DNA of 64,000 nucleotides, from positions 35,205,780 to 35,269,779 of the forward strand of contig NC_080041.1 in assembly GCF_012489685.1 (NCBI RefSeq), written 5' to 3'. A program made the position numbers and the translations under genes. The notes under the pieces were generated by a model. That model was not told the origin of the DNA, ran no database searches, and worked only from the letters and a program-made list of their open reading frames with translations. This DNA is from Lotus japonicus (Eukaryota > Streptophyta > Magnoliopsida > Fabales > Fabaceae). Shown in pieces: positions 1 through 12,033 of the stretch (position 1 is the first letter of the stretch; every line of letters starts with the position of its first letter).

Positions 1-420
1 CAGACGGCTTTTTTGGCCACTCTATACCAATGATTTTTTTCCTTCGCTAAATTACTGACGACTTTTACCGTTGGTATTCGATTAGGTCTGCACACAAAAA
101 ACTCATTTTATTGTGAATACATTTTTAGGAGTAGGGGGAGGAGAATGAGAAGAATGAGAAGGAGGAGGAGGAGGAGAAGGAGAAGGAGAAGAAGGAGGAG
201 AAGAAGGAGTAGAAGGAGAAGAAGAAAGAGAAGGAGAGGAGGAGGAAGTGTGAGTAAGAAGGTATGCACATTCGTATTTATAGGTTACCGCAATTTTATC
301 TATCGGTAGCTTACCGGCGGTTTTATCCGTCGTAGCTTACCGAAGGCTTTTTTGCTTGGTTACCGATTACTTTCTTGGCTGTCGCGCTAATTTTTGAATT
401 TTTTTTAAACCCAGATTCGA
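1..420. repeat. CACTA-like sub-terminal repeat motifs around a microsatellite
   Basis: Short direct and inverted copies of a GACGGCTTTTACCG-type motif recur here (ACGGCTTTTTTGG near position 4, TACCGGCGGTTTTATCCGTC near 312, TACCGAAGGCTTTTTTGC near 338). Arrays like this occur inside the ends of plant CACTA transposons. No CACTA terminus and no transposase are visible, so the element either continues left of the window or is a relic. A related motif (TTGACGGTTAAAGCCGTCAG) lies near 61804. The superfamily assignment is an inference. Confidence 0.35.
126..258. repeat. Purine-rich GGA/GAA microsatellite
   Basis: About 130 bases consist almost only of G and A on the plus strand, built from imperfect GGA, GAA and GGAGAA units. 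It has no coding character. Such tracts can form triplex or H-DNA, but nothing here shows a function. Confidence 0.85.
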
Positions 421-840
421 TCCCCAGCAACCGTGCAAATTTGAAAAAGATTTTTTCCTTGTTAGTACTGCTTTGGAACTAAACCCTTAAGATTCAATCA
501 TAGCAAGCATATACAAGTTTATCGTCCTCAGGTATTGTGCGAACATCATTTCCACGAGTTATGGTACATACACACCTCAACCCCTTTTTCAACTTCATTT
601 TCTATCTATTTCTCTCTTCTTTATCAATCATATCACATATCACATCTTTATTTTCTCTCTCCTTTCTTTCTATCCCTCTCTCTTCTTCCACCTCTTAACA
701 CCTAAAAAATAGCTGTGAATATACAATTATTCGGCTAGTTAAATATTAACCTGAGCGGATAGTAAGATGTTTGATAAAAAAATTTTGTGATTTAATTTTT
801 ATAAATATAAAGAAAGCATTAAAAGAAGGTTGTCATCGGT

Positions 841-2110
841 AACAAAGAAGAAACATATCCAGAAATGCATTCGTCTAATCCTCTAATTGTTTTCAACTCA
901 AACACTTTTGTAAAGGTTCATTTCAGTTATGATGTCGAGAGTTATCTACCTAACTATCCCTAGCCTAATTGAATCTACCAGTTAGAATTCCTAGACTTAA
1001 TCTCTTACAATCTTGAAAACCAAAAGGAACATTATAGCTCAAATTCTCTCTCAAAGACATTTTCAATGACCAATCTATCCTAACACAAGGTACCCAAGGC
1101 TTGCAAATCTCCATTGACCCTCCGGAAACTCCTGTTAGAACTCAGAACCTGTCACGTGGAAATTCATTATTGCTCCTACCCAAGATATTTTCATCCTAAG
1201 ACAACTAGTTCATTGAGTGATTTCTCTCTTGAACCTGACCCGCAATTATCTCTCAATCTCATGCTAGTCCATAGAAATCTAACACAAATCATTGATACTT
1301 GAAGTGTAGAAAGCAAAATTTTAACACACGGTGTGACCTAAGACATAAACGTTCTACCTTCATTGAACTAAGCATACACTCATTCATATCAACCTTCCGA
1401 TCTATTTATAAACTAGTGAAGCTCTTTGATTATCAATTGATTGGATAGAATCATAAAGCTATGACATTCTAGATACAAAAATAGAAAAGAACATATACAA
1501 GGGATAAGAAAGGTAGAGATGAAACCCAAAGAACGGAGACGAATCAACGGCGATGGAAACTTTCTCAAGTTTTCCATAGACTCCAAGAGTTGTCACCATG
1601 CTCCGGAGCTCCACTCCATCAATTCCTTGCCCAAGAACCCTTCCTCCATGCAGCTCATCTCTCCTAGCTAGTATGATTTTCGAGAGAAAGAAGAATGGGA
1701 AAGATTCTGAAAATTTTGTGTTTTGGCCTTTTATAAAGTTTCTGACCGTCTTAAGTTCGCTTGAGCCAAGTTAAGTTCGCTGAAGTGACTTTTCTTCAAG
1801 CTAAATTACTTGCAAACCGCCTTCAGTTCGTTCAAACCAACTTGAGTTCGCTCAAGCAAACTTCATACCAAAACTTCTTTTTCCTTTATGTAAAACGACC
1901 ACTTGAGCCAACTTCAAGCGAACTTTCCTTCATCTATTTTGTTTTAGTTCGCTTGAGCCAACTTTGAGCCAACAATCTTCTCTTTCTTTTATTACATAAG
2001 AATCATCCCTTTTCAGAGCTGATACATTGAATTTTCTCTTATCCTAACATGATTTTGATGAATTTAGATAAACATTGTAGCTCAAGTAATTGATCTCAAC
2101 CATTACTGCC
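841..2110 (-). mobile_element. Probable solo LTR or LTR relic, minus strand
   Basis: No gene is seen in this stretch. Its layout matches that of the complete LTRs further right: a minus-strand TATA box (TTTATAAAAGG, near 1729-1739) lies directly beside a cluster of near-palindromic units (1749-1975) on its upstream side, and a long non-coding leader-like region lies on the other side. No matching second LTR, TSD, PBS or polypurine tract was found, so the boundaries are approximate. It could be a solo LTR, or an LTR whose partner is outside the window. Confidence 0.35.
1749..1975. repeat. Array of AAGTTCGCTTGAGC-type near-palindromes
   Basis: At least six imperfect copies of a motif around TTCGCTTGAGC, or its reverse complement, occur in about 225 bases. 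Examples are AGTTCGCTTGAGCCAAG at the start, AGTTCGCTCAAGCAAACTT in the middle and TTCAAGCGAACTTTCC later. Opposing half-sites (TTCGC and GCGAA, CTTGAG and CTCAAG) give dyad symmetry. The array lies just upstream of a minus-strand TATA box, the same position as the palindrome arrays in the other LTR families of this window. Confidence 0.6.
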
Positions 2111-3059
2111 TTTCTCACAAATGCGGAGTAAATTGACATTTCGTTTCAGTCTTTTCTCTCTTGCATTTTCTAGAGGTGTGTCATATATATTAAATAGACA
2201 TAACAACCTCTTGGTATCTTGTACTTGGTGCTTTAGATCTTCAATTCACTGATGCACTAGCGCGCACACACGGTCTTCAACTTGAAACCTTTTTTTATAT
2301 CTCCTTGAGATAAATATGATTGTTGCATTCTGAGGGTCAAGTTTTTCTTTTAATTAGAGTCATGCTCTTGCAATTGAGGTTTGTGGTTTTAATCATTTGG
2401 TTGCTTTGACCCTAGGTTCATGGCGGCCACGTGTTGTTCAAGTTGAAGCCTGGTGTGAGAATCAATCATGATGGTAGAAGAAGGAGGGAGGGAGGGAGTG
2501 GGGTTTTCAATTGGGGTCGAGAGGAGGAGGAGGAGGATTTGGGAGGAAGAGAAGGGGGAGGTTGGAGGGGATGAAGGGGAATAGGAGGTGACAGGTGTGG
2601 AAGCATGTCAGAGCTTGAGGTTTTGGCAAGGGAGGATAGGGGTTGTAGATGCATTAAAGTTGACACAATATGTGGAGGGCCTAGAGTGAAACTGAACTGC
2701 ACAAAGAAGAAGGATTGATTAGCAGGGGCTTGGATCTGGCAGTGCTAGGAGGTTATGAGAATCTTAACAATGGCATAGAGTAGTGACTGATCTAGAAATT
2801 TGATGCAGTGGGGACAATATATACATATAAATTTGTAATAAAAAAAATTAACATGTACTATTATAAGTGATGACATTTTTTACTAAAGGGGTACATGTGA
2901 GGACATTTTTTACCAAAGAGACCATAAAAAACCACATTCTTTTACTACTCAAGTGAGGGCATTTAGCAATGTGGACATAAGTGAGAGCATTTTTTATCAA
3001 AAGGTCATAAAAAATCATATACTTTTACTACTCAAAAAAAAATTGTAATGTTTTTTCCA
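2111..3059. repeat. Non-genic; degenerate short repeats that were the target of E1
   Basis: No gene is recognised. A G-rich stretch (GGAGG units, 2470-2600) gives spurious proline/serine-rich reading frames on the minus strand. From about 2848 to 3059 there are three to four degenerate copies of a unit containing GTGAGGACATTTTTTACC and CTTTTACTACTCAA. The next unit starts at 27165 (AAGTGAGGGCACTTGCC), on the far side of E1, so E1 was inserted inside this array. Confidence 0.5.
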
Positions 3060-3064
3060 AATTT

Positions 3065-4311
3065 TGAAGGTGCGAAAAACACTAGAAAGGGGGGGGGGGG
3101 TTTGAATAGAGTTTTTGAATAAATGGTAAACTTTTTGTTTCTTTTCGAAAACTCAAAGATAAGAACTAGGTGCTGAAGGATAAGAAGTAAAGCACGCAAG
3201 TATTTTTTTCTGGTTCACTTGAGATAAAAGCTCAAGCTAATCCAGTCCACCTGTGAAGGTGATTTCTTCCTTCTTCTGATGAAGGCAATTCACTAAAATC
3301 AATGAGTGTTACAACTGCACTTTGCTACCTGCTAAGTGACTAACAATACATTGATTTTCTCACTAGTATCCTCTTAAGAAGCTGATCTACCGATCCTCTT
3401 AAGACTAGCTAAACACTGAATCAACCTTGATTCAGTCCTCTCAAGATCCGACCAACCTTGGTCTCTTAAGGAACTTTACAATGTGATGTAAAAGGTTTCG
3501 GGTTTACAAAGAGTGCTTCTAAAAAGCTAATAGTAAACTCAGATGTTTAAGAACAGTGAAGAAATAATGCTAAGAGAATGGCTTGTAAATGTTGAATGAT
3601 TTCAGCAAAGTTTCTTAGTCTCTTTCTTCTTTCTTCAGCCTTTATATACTCCAAGACTTGTGATGTAGCCGTTGCTAGGGTTTTATCCGTTGGAGTGACA
3701 ATCTTGAAAAATCAGACTGCACGGCTGCACGAGGTAGGTGGTGGACAGACTGAAACTTGTACGATGTTGTACTATGATAGCGACCTGTCCTTTCACCAGT
3801 TGACTTGAGATCTGAAGGCTTCAGATGAACGTTGGTGAAGCTTCTGATCCTCGTCAGATTGAAGCTAGGATTCTTATGACCTTGCAACTTCTGCTTCTGA
3901 ACAAGCTCCTCAGAACTTCTGAACGTCAGAGCTAGAATAGCTTGGGTCTTCAGAACCAACTTCTTGCCGGTCTTCAGAACTTGAGTCTTCTGCTTCTGGA
4001 CCGTTCCACTGGAACATCTGGTCTTCAGAACTTCTGACTCTGGTTCTTCAGATCCTCTTGAGAGCTTGTATCTTCAGAACTTCTGAAGGATTTGCCACTG
4101 TTCTGAACGAACATGGTACGCTTTAGAGCTCTCTTTTTAGTATCTCTTGGTTCTTTTTCTTCTGAATAGATAGTCTTGGGTCAGATTCAGAACCTGTTTG
4201 TCACAACTAAGAAGACAAACGTTAGGGTACCACAATTGTTCATCATCACAAACCTAAATTGTAATCATCAAAACATAGAGATGCAACCACTGATCAAAAC
4301 TTGATCTTACA
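3065..4311 (-). repeat. E1 3' LTR
   Basis: The LTR begins TGTAAGATC and ends ACCTTCA on the minus strand. A TATA box (TATATAAAG, about 3640-3650) divides the U3 part (3650-4311) from R-U5. U3 holds repeated CAGAACTTCTGA-type palindromes between about 3890 and 4090. A run of 12 G near 3090 is two longer than in the 5' LTR. Small reading frames inside the LTR are not genes. Confidence 0.93.
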
Positions 4312-4326
4312 ATCTCCCCCTTTTTG
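4312..4326 (-). other. E1 polypurine tract
   Basis: CAAAAAGGGGGAGAT on the minus strand lies directly before the 3' LTR. This is the expected plus-strand DNA primer site for reverse transcription, and the identical tract occurs in E2. Confidence 0.85.
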
Positions 4327-4945
4327 ATGATGACAAAACAAGTATTTTGATGAACAATTTTTAAACAATAAACAGAATACACAAGAGAAAATAGATCAGA
4401 AGTTAAACTTATCCTTGTGTAACGGTTAGTGATGCTCTTTCTGAATCTGGGATAACACCTGATTCTGAGCTAGGGTCTTCCCCTGACTCCCCCTGAATCT
4501 ATGACTTGATGAGATGATGAATAGTCTAGATTCGGAGTCTCGACGATGTGATCAGAAGATACGCGTATAGGATGTATTCTCATCAGAAGTGATGGTTCAG
4601 AACTTGCGTAGATCACATAAAAACATAGAGCTTTGTCCAGATATAATTGGAATAAGGCGTCAGAAGCAGATTAGTTCAGAATATGAACAAGATGTATTCC
4701 TTATTTGAGGCACTTGACAATATCTATGTGCTATAAGTAATTATACTTATTCTCCTCCACTGGTTTTATATATAATATAAGAAATTTTTTTTTATCAAAA
4801 CCATTTTTATGTACTCCCCCTTTTTGTCATAATCAAAAGGAGTGAAAAACAAACAACAATAACAATAACAAAAACAAGAAGAGATGTTATTAATACTGAA
4901 CAGAGAAAGAGTACAGAGGATAGAGGGGAATGAAGAAAACTAATC

Positions 4946-5362
4946 CTAGATACATAGGAAAGCTCGAGAATTCTTCATGGAGAGAAGCTGAAGGTGCAGG
5001 GGACGTATGTCCTTATCAATTGAGGCTAACTGGGTAGCCAGTTCTTCCTTCAGAGGTACATTCTCCTGGACAGCATCTTGATCTGCTTCATTGTGATCTT
5101 CTTCATATTCCAGAAGCATACAAATGCCCTGGAGCTGATCTTCAGCGTCCTTCCGGCGAGTGGTCAGACGAAGGAGGTCATTCAGAACTTCTTGAAGGTT
5201 CTGAAGACAGTGAGTCTGATGAGATGTCAGCCAGCACTTAAGAAGATCTTCAGTCTTCTTAAGAGCGTCAGAAATCTGACAAATGGAAAGATTAACGCTC
5301 CATGGAAAGACTTGGTCAAATATCATAGTCTTGAGTTCAGAAATTAATTCGACAGAAGTCAT
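4946..5362 (-). CDS. E1 additional ORF (sense): 138-aa predicted coiled-coil protein
   Basis: A 138-codon frame lies between the env-like ORF and the polypurine tract, on the same strand as the element. The protein has no recognised domain. Heptad-like Leu/Ile spacing and many charged residues over residues 20-130 suggest helices or coiled coils. Its leader (5363-5480) is C/T-rich like a plant 5' UTR and has a TATA-like TTATAA about 95 bases before the ATG. E2 carries a protein of similar size and composition at the same place but on the opposite strand. A weak local resemblance (EELATQLASID here, DELSIKLGNIE there) hints at common ancestry but could be coiled-coil convergence. The function is unknown. 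Confidence 0.5.
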   Translation of the reverse strand: MTSVELISELKTMIFDQVFPWSVNLSICQISDALKKTEDLLKCWLTSHQTHCLQNLQEVLNDLLRLTTRRKDAEDQLQGICMLLEYEEDHNEADQDAVQENVPLKEELATQLASIDKDIRPLHLQLLSMKNSRAFLCI

Positions 5363-5616
5363 TCTTGAACAAGAAGTTGGGGAAGATGGAAAAGACTGAT
5401 TGTGAGGTGAATTGCGTTGTGATGGAGAAGAAGGATTGCAGAGATTATAAGGAGAAGAGGTAACAGAAAAACATGCACAAAACTTATCAAATCATAAAAG
5501 CATGTGAGTTACGAAGAAGACGGTGCATTGAACCATAGAATAATAAATGAACACAGTCAACATAGAATAAATGCAGTCAAGGCAAATACATGCATGCAAG
5601 ATAGATGAGAGGGGAT

Positions 5617-8293
5617 TCAAGGCTTGGAAGAGGAGGGAAGATGCTCGATCAGAAACTTCATCATGTCTTCCATTCTGCGGGAGGATTCCTGAATCTGCCT
5701 GCTCTGTTCAATCTGAACCTGACCTTGCTGCTCAACCATCTGAAACAGTCTCTGCTGATCATCTTGAATGCGGTCAATTCTAGCAGCAAGAGAAGTAACT
5801 TCTGGAGCTGGAGCTGAAGTAGGAACTTCTGGGGCTTGAGCATGAGTAGCAACTTCAGCCTCTGATGACATTGCAGTATCAACTTGAGTTGGCCCTTGCT
5901 TCTGAACTTCATCAGCATCGACATCTTCCAGAATGACTAGGCCTTCAGAATTGTCTTCTGCAGCCTCTGCTGGGATCATCTCAGCATCTTCTGAGGTACA
6001 TTCAGAGACAACATATTGTCTTTCAGCCATAGCTCGTCTCAGAGGTGCACAGACTCTGTGCAGCACTCTCCGCCTCTGCTCATAGGCTCTCTCAGAAGCA
6101 TCATGAACTCTTAGTCGTTTCTCTCTGCTAAGCTGCTTCCGAAGTTCATGAGCTTTGCCTTCTGACCATCTTTCAAAGGCAGACCATAGACCATCAACAA
6201 AAGAGGCATCAAATTGGTTATCAGTCACCTGATATAACCATTTCAGTCTTCTGGTTGCCTCTTCAGAGAACTCCTGAATGAGTTGAGTAAGATTTTGAGG
6301 TCTGAAGGAGGTGGCCAAGGTCAGAACAGGCTGAGGAGTCCTGGTTGCATTGGAGCTTGAAGCATTTGAGCTGTCAGGTCTGGTTTGTTCAGAATGAATA
6401 GAATCAATCTCATGATCCTTCTCTATGCCTGAGTGATCTGATTCATCCATGTGCTCAGCTTCAGAAATTGTCACTTGTCTTTGCCTTGAGGTAGCAGTAT
6501 TCTCAAGTGAAGTAAAACTCAGATCTGGTGTTTCAGCTTGTGTTTCAGGTTGTGTGGGTGCTGTTTGGGTTAAGGTAGGCATGGAGGTAGATATATGCAG
6601 GGGTTGTTCAGGTATAACTACTAAAGCAGAATCAGAGTTAATGCTTTCAGTAATTACCTTACTTGGACTTCTGATGGAAGTGGTTCTGGTGAGTTGTGCA
6701 GCCCTTGCAGGATCAGAAGTGCTTTTGGATCTTCTTTCCCTTTGTGCTTCTGAAGCAGGGTCAGATGCCTGCTGTGAATCTGCCTCTTTCTGCTGAAGTG
6801 GACCCTTCAGAGGCAGTTTCCTTCTCTTGACTAAGGGTACTTCATCAGAATCCGTGGATTCCTCAGCTTCTGAAGATTCCCTTATAACCTGAAGCACATT
6901 CTGGATGATCTCATGGTCATCCTGCTCATCTTCTTCCTCAAAAATAACTTTTCGCCTTTTGTCAAGAGGAACATCATCATCTTCAGTCTCCTCACTTGAG
7001 GATTCTTCCAAGGAGTTCTAAGAGCTTTCAGAGACAGCAGATTGAGACTCCTCATATGACTCTTCTGGAGTTCTTTCAGGAGAGGATTCTAGAGCTGATT
7101 CCCTGATGACTACTGACTTGGATGCAGCTTTCTTCCTCTTAGGTTCCTCTATCAGAATCTCTTTGCCCTTGGGATCTGAAGGCTTGCTGGTTGTTTTCTT
7201 TGATCTCCTTGTTGGCATCTCAGGAGGACTCTCAGGAAGAGTTCTGACAAATTCTTCAAGAGTGATTTTATCTCCATTTCTTCTGAGCATTCTTACATAC
7301 TCCAGAATGCTTGCAGGGTTATCCTTCTTGGACCAGAGAGGAAAATCATCAACAGGATAGTTCCTCTGACGAACCTCTTCAGATGTATCTTCTGAGGGCT
7401 CAACTTGGACTTTCTCAATGATTTGCATCCTTTTCAGCTTGGTTCCATTGAGAGCATCACCGATTGACATGGTCAGATCTTCATGAAGTCCAAGGTCTGA
7501 TAGTGTCTTGACAAGTTTGTTCTGAACAAAGATGTCAGATAGCAACCTTCCATAAGGAATGTAAGAGATTGACCTCTTGTTCTCAGAAGCTGTAGTCCTT
7601 GACTTTTCAATGCATTCCTTCAGATAGTTGAATAGCAGAAATGGCAGACATATAGGTTCACCCGTAGAGATATAGTACATAATTACCTTCTGAGTTGCAT
7701 TCAGGTAATCAGTTCCTCCAGTTCTGGGGTGAATGCAGTATATGAAGATCTTCTGCCAGATTTTCATTAAAGGCTTCAGATCCTTTATTCCATACTTGGT
7801 CCTTGTCTGCGACCAATTGTCATAAATTTCCTTATTCACCTTATTCTTCATCCCAGCAATATTAGCATCAACATTCTTGATCCTTTTTCCTTGCTGGAAC
7901 TCCATACCCAGCAGCTTTGCGATTGATTCTTCTGAAATGACAATCTTCCTATCCAACACATGGGAGACGACATAGTAGTCGTTGCAAACTGCATTTTTTC
8001 CAGAATTCTATTACCAGCTTGGTGTAAATCGGTCCACAGAGCCTATTGAAGTAGCCAGACCATCCTTGTAAGTTGACTTGATCCCTGATATCAAACCCAT
8101 GATCAGCCAGGTTGTCGAAGTCCACTCTTGCTTCGTGGCACACAACCAGATCTTCAGCTTTCTTGACACAAGTGACCACATTGGGTGTGTCCAGAATCTG
8201 CTGAGCTTCTTCAAACTTCTGAGTTTCTTGGTCTGTGGCGGTTTGTTTGGAGGAGGTAGTAGCACTTGCTCTTGATTTCCTCGATTTGCCCAT
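5617..8293 (-). pseudogene. E1 env-like ORF (SIRE third ORF), broken
   Basis: This is the long third ORF of SIRE-type elements. The likely start is the ATG at 8293 (MGKSRKSR), which aligns with the E2 start; a longer upstream reading is leader. The N-terminal part carries the plant-transposon-protein type domain (FDNLADHGFDIR, GYFNRLCGPIY), followed by a basic/acidic low-complexity middle and a C-terminal helical segment with Gln-rich heptads. Compared with E2 there is a frameshift near 7975 and an in-frame TAG at 7018-7020, after which the frame stays open to 5617. No convincing signal peptide or membrane anchor is seen, so the 'env' label reflects position and family usage and is no evidence of envelope function. 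The leader (8294-8725) has no other gene. Confidence 0.8.
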
Positions 8294-8725
8294 GATTTTC
8301 CGGTAGAGAGGTTTAGGGTTCAGAGAGGAAGAGGAATGTTGGAGAGAAGAGTAAGAGAGAATGCAATGCACACGAAGAGTTTGAAAACCGTATGTGTAAA
8401 CGTGTATGAGATCGTGTGTGAGGAGTGCGCATAGTGGGTTGGTTGGTAACCGTTGAGATTTGAAGAAAAGAAAATAGTCAAAACAAGATCAACGGTTCTA
8501 AAATAGATAGTCTGAAAATAGCATAGTAGAGGAGAGTATGCATCATAATTATAGCAGATATACCACGCGACTCAAGGAACTGTGGCACAAATGACGTGAC
8601 ACGTGTATTGTTGCCAACCACAGAAGTTTAACCAGTGGGTTAAGTGCTTCTGATCGGGTAACTTCTGAAGGGGGTAGCATCTGATGACTTCAGATGTACC
8701 AAGGTCAGAAGTTCTGAAGAGAGCC

Positions 8726-11700
8726 TTACTCTGGACAGAAGTCCATGTTCAGGTTTTCAAGAATAAATAAAAACCTATCTTCTGCTAATGGCTTAGTGAA
8801 AATATCTGCCCACTGATGGTCAGTATCAACATACTCTAATGATAGAGTGCCCTTCTGAACATGATCACGAATATAATGATACTTTACCTCTATATGCTTT
8901 GCTCTTGAGTGTAGAATCGGGTTCTTGCTGAGTGAGATAGCAGCTGTGTTGTCACAGTAAATAGGAACCTTCTTCAGAGACAAACCATAATCCTCCAGAT
9001 GATTCTTCATCCATATGGTTTGTGTACAGCATGTGGCAGCTGAGACATACTCTGCTTCAGCAGTTGATAGAGCAATTGTGTTCTGTCTCTTGCTTGACCA
9101 AGTGACAAGATTTGATCCAAGAAAATGACAACTTCCAGAGGTGCTTTTCCTTTCTACTCTGTCTCCAGCAAAGTCAGCATCACAAAAACCTGAAAGTGTA
9201 TACTCTGATGTTTTTCTATACATCAAGCCAAGGTTAGTGGTTCCTTTCAGATATTTGAGGATCCTCTTAACAGCAGTTAAGTGAGTCTCTCTAGGATCTG
9301 ATTGGAATCTAGCACAGAGATGCACACTAAATAATATATCAGGTCTGGAGGCAGTTAGGTAAAGAAGAGAGCCTATAATTCCACGATAGAGCTTCTGACA
9401 AACCTTAGAGGAAACTTCCTCTTTCTCAAGAATGCATGTTGGGTGCATTGGAGTCTTAGAAATGTTGCAGTCACTCATGTTGAACTTCTTCAGAAGTTCC
9501 AAGGTATACTTCTTCTGATGGATATAGGTGACTCCTGGTCGTTGATCTATTTGAATTCCTAAGAAGTATTTGAGTTCTCCCATCATGCTCATTTCGAATT
9601 CAGCCTGCATCAACTTAGAAAATTCCTTGCACAAGGATGGATTAGCAGAACCAAAAATGATGTCATCAACATAAATCTGAACTATAAGAATATCATTCTT
9701 ATAAGTTATGCAGAAAAGAGTATTGTCACCTTTACCCCTTACAAACTCATTCTGTAGAAGAAAGGAGCTGAGCCTTTCGTACCACGCTCTGGGAGCTTGT
9801 TTCAGTCCATAGAGTGACTTCTTGAGCTTGTAGACATGATCTGGATATTTGTCATCTTCAAAGCCAGGAGGTTGCTTGACATACACTTCTTCTGAAATGT
9901 AGCCATTAAGGAAGGCACTTTTGACATCCATCTGATGGAGGGTGATGTTGTGATTTACTGAGAAGGAGATCAGTAGCCTTATAGCTTCAAGCCTTGCTAC
10001 AGGAGAAAAAGTCTCAGTGTAATCAATCCCTTCTTGTTGACTGTAGCCTTGAGCCACCAGTCTTGCCTTGTTTCTTGTTACTTCTCCTTTTTCATTCAGC
10101 TTGTTTCTGAACACCCACTTGGTTCCTATGACATGGAAACCTTTGGGTTTAGACATTAAGGTCCATACATCATTCTTGGTGAACTGATCTAGCTCTTCTT
10201 GCATTCCCAGAATCCAGCCTTTGTCCTCAAGAGCTTCATCAACTGATTTGGGCTCAATGAGAGAGACAAGTCCCTTCAGACTCAGAAGAGTCTCTTCTGA
10301 AGGTTTGAGCATTGACCTAGTTCTGACGGGGGCATCTTTGTTGCCAATAATCAGTTCTTCTGGCTGAGAGACAGCTATTCTTTTCTTCTTCTGAAGCTGA
10401 TCAGAAGTTGTTGGAGCGGCTTCAGATGCTTCTGCCTCTGGAGCAACATCCTCTGAGCTGTTCTTTGGTTGATTTGCCTCCGAACAATCAATGCTTAAAT
10501 CTGCAAATCTTTCAAACAGCTTTGACTTTTCTGAGCCAAGCTTACCATCAAATCTAATTTGAATAGACTCCTCAACAGTTTGATGAATAATATTATAAAT
10601 TCTAAAACCTTTAGATCTTTCAGAATAACCAAGAAAATAGCATTTTAAGGCTTTAGAGTCAAATTTACCCAATTGCTCCTTAGTGTTGAGCATGTAGCAA
10701 GTACTTCCGAATGGATGGAAGTAAGAGATATCAGGTTGTCTTCCTTTGCATAGCTCATAAGGAGTCTTCTCCAGAATAGGTCTGATGGAGATTATGTTAT
10801 GGATATAGCAAGCAGTGTTGATTGCTTCTGCCCATAAGTGCTTGGCCATACTTGATTCTTGCATCATGGTGCGAGCCATCTCCTGAAGAGTTCTGTTCTT
10901 TCTTTCAACAACTCCATTTTGTTGAGGAGTGCGAGGACAGGAGAAGTTGTGTGAGATTCCTTGAGAGTTGAACAATTCTTCAAAGGCTTTGTTCTCAAAT
11001 TCTCCACCGTGATCACTTCTGACAGTAATCACTGAAGTTTGGAACTCCTTCTGAACTTGAGTGATGAAGTTGGTAAATATAGTGTGTGTTTCATCTTTAT
11101 GCCTTAGGAACTTCACCCATGTCCACCTGCTGTAGTCATCTACAATGACTAACCCATACTTCTTTCCTCCAATGGATTCAGTTTTCACTGGTCCAAAGAG
11201 ATCAATGTGAAGTAGTTCAAGGGGTCTTGTTGTAGATACCACATTCTTTGCTTTAAAGGGCTTCTTGGTGAATTTTCCCTTCTGACAAGCTTCACATAGA
11301 GCCTCCGATGAATACTTCAGACGAGGCAATCCTCTGATGAGATTTAGCTTGCTAAGTTGAGAAATTTTCCTGAGGCTGGCATGCCCTAGGCGTCTGAGCC
11401 AGATCCATTGCTCATCATTCACTGACATGAGACACTTAACCTTCTGAGATAGCAGTTCAGAAGATTTGATTTTGTAAATATAATTTTTCCTTTTTCCAGA
11501 GAACAGAACGGATCCATTTGTTTGACTAACAGCTTTGCAGCCTGTTTGATTGAAGATTACATCGTATCCTTTGTTAGCAATTTGGCTTATGGAGAGCAAG
11601 TTGTGAAATAATCCTTCCACGAGAAGTACATCATTGATAACTGGAATTTTTCCATCTCCTATAGAACCTTTTTCCAATGATTTTTCCCTTCTGGTTTCCT

Positions 11701-11969
11701 CCAAAGCCAACGTCTCCTCCTGACTTAAGCGGTGCCAGTTCTTGGAATATAGACCTTGTGCCCGTCATGTGTCGCGAGCATCCACTGTCCAGGTACCATG
11801 ACAGGTGTCTTAACTGAGCTGCATAAGATATCCGTAGCAGGAATAATTTTTGCCTTAGGTACCCATATCTTGGGTCCTTTCTTGTTAGTTTTCCCAGAAG
11901 TTCTTGAAACTTTGGGTGCAACAGGAGGATAATGCAGAGGAACTTGATTATAGTATTTAGACATGTCAA
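8726..11969 (-). pseudogene. E1 pol (protease, integrase, RT, RNase H), one frameshift
   Basis: Domains in order: protease with [16 protein letters not shown]-pre-integrase zinc region (LRRLGHAS, where the family has WHRRLGH, then CEACQKGK); integrase core ([29 protein letters not shown]); RT with YVDDIIFG; and RNase H ([31 protein letters not shown]). It ends in [13 protein letters not shown], as in E2. One extra base in an A-run near 11660-11670 shifts the frame just after the protease. From about 11660 to 8726 the frame is otherwise open. The change W-H to L-R in the pre-integrase zinc region removes a conserved His and would be expected to impair that fold. Confidence 0.92.
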
Positions 11970-12033
11970 GTTTAAACTTTCCCTTTGGTTTCACCACCTT
12001 TGGTGTAACCTTCTCTGGAATGACAGTGCCAGC
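11725..12033 (-). pseudogene. E1 gag, C-terminal part (left of E2)
   Basis: This is the remainder of the E1 gag frame after the E2 insertion. It joins the 5' part at 24269-25836 in the same frame across the CCAGC duplication. It contains the conserved KGPKIWVPKAK block and continues past the beginning of the pol frame, overlapping the protease coding region in another frame and ending at 11725. The +1 relation to pol is identical in E2. Confidence 0.8.
12029..12033. repeat. Target-site duplication of E2 (left copy)
   Basis: CCAGC here is repeated at 24269-24273, directly next to the LTR ends of E2. The five-base size is normal for copia integrase. Confidence 0.95.

Noticed and set aside
2466..2702. 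Pro/Ser-rich 78-aa minus-strand frame
   Set aside because: It comes from a GGA-rich simple repeat, with no domain or gene context.
3890..4100. Heat-shock elements in the SIRE LTR
   Set aside because: TTC and GAA are spaced by one base where a canonical element needs two, so they are reported only as an unexplained palindrome.
4946..5362. Plus-strand frame 5078-5347 opposite the E1 extra ORF
   Set aside because: It is shorter, has no leader features, and mirrors the longer minus frame.
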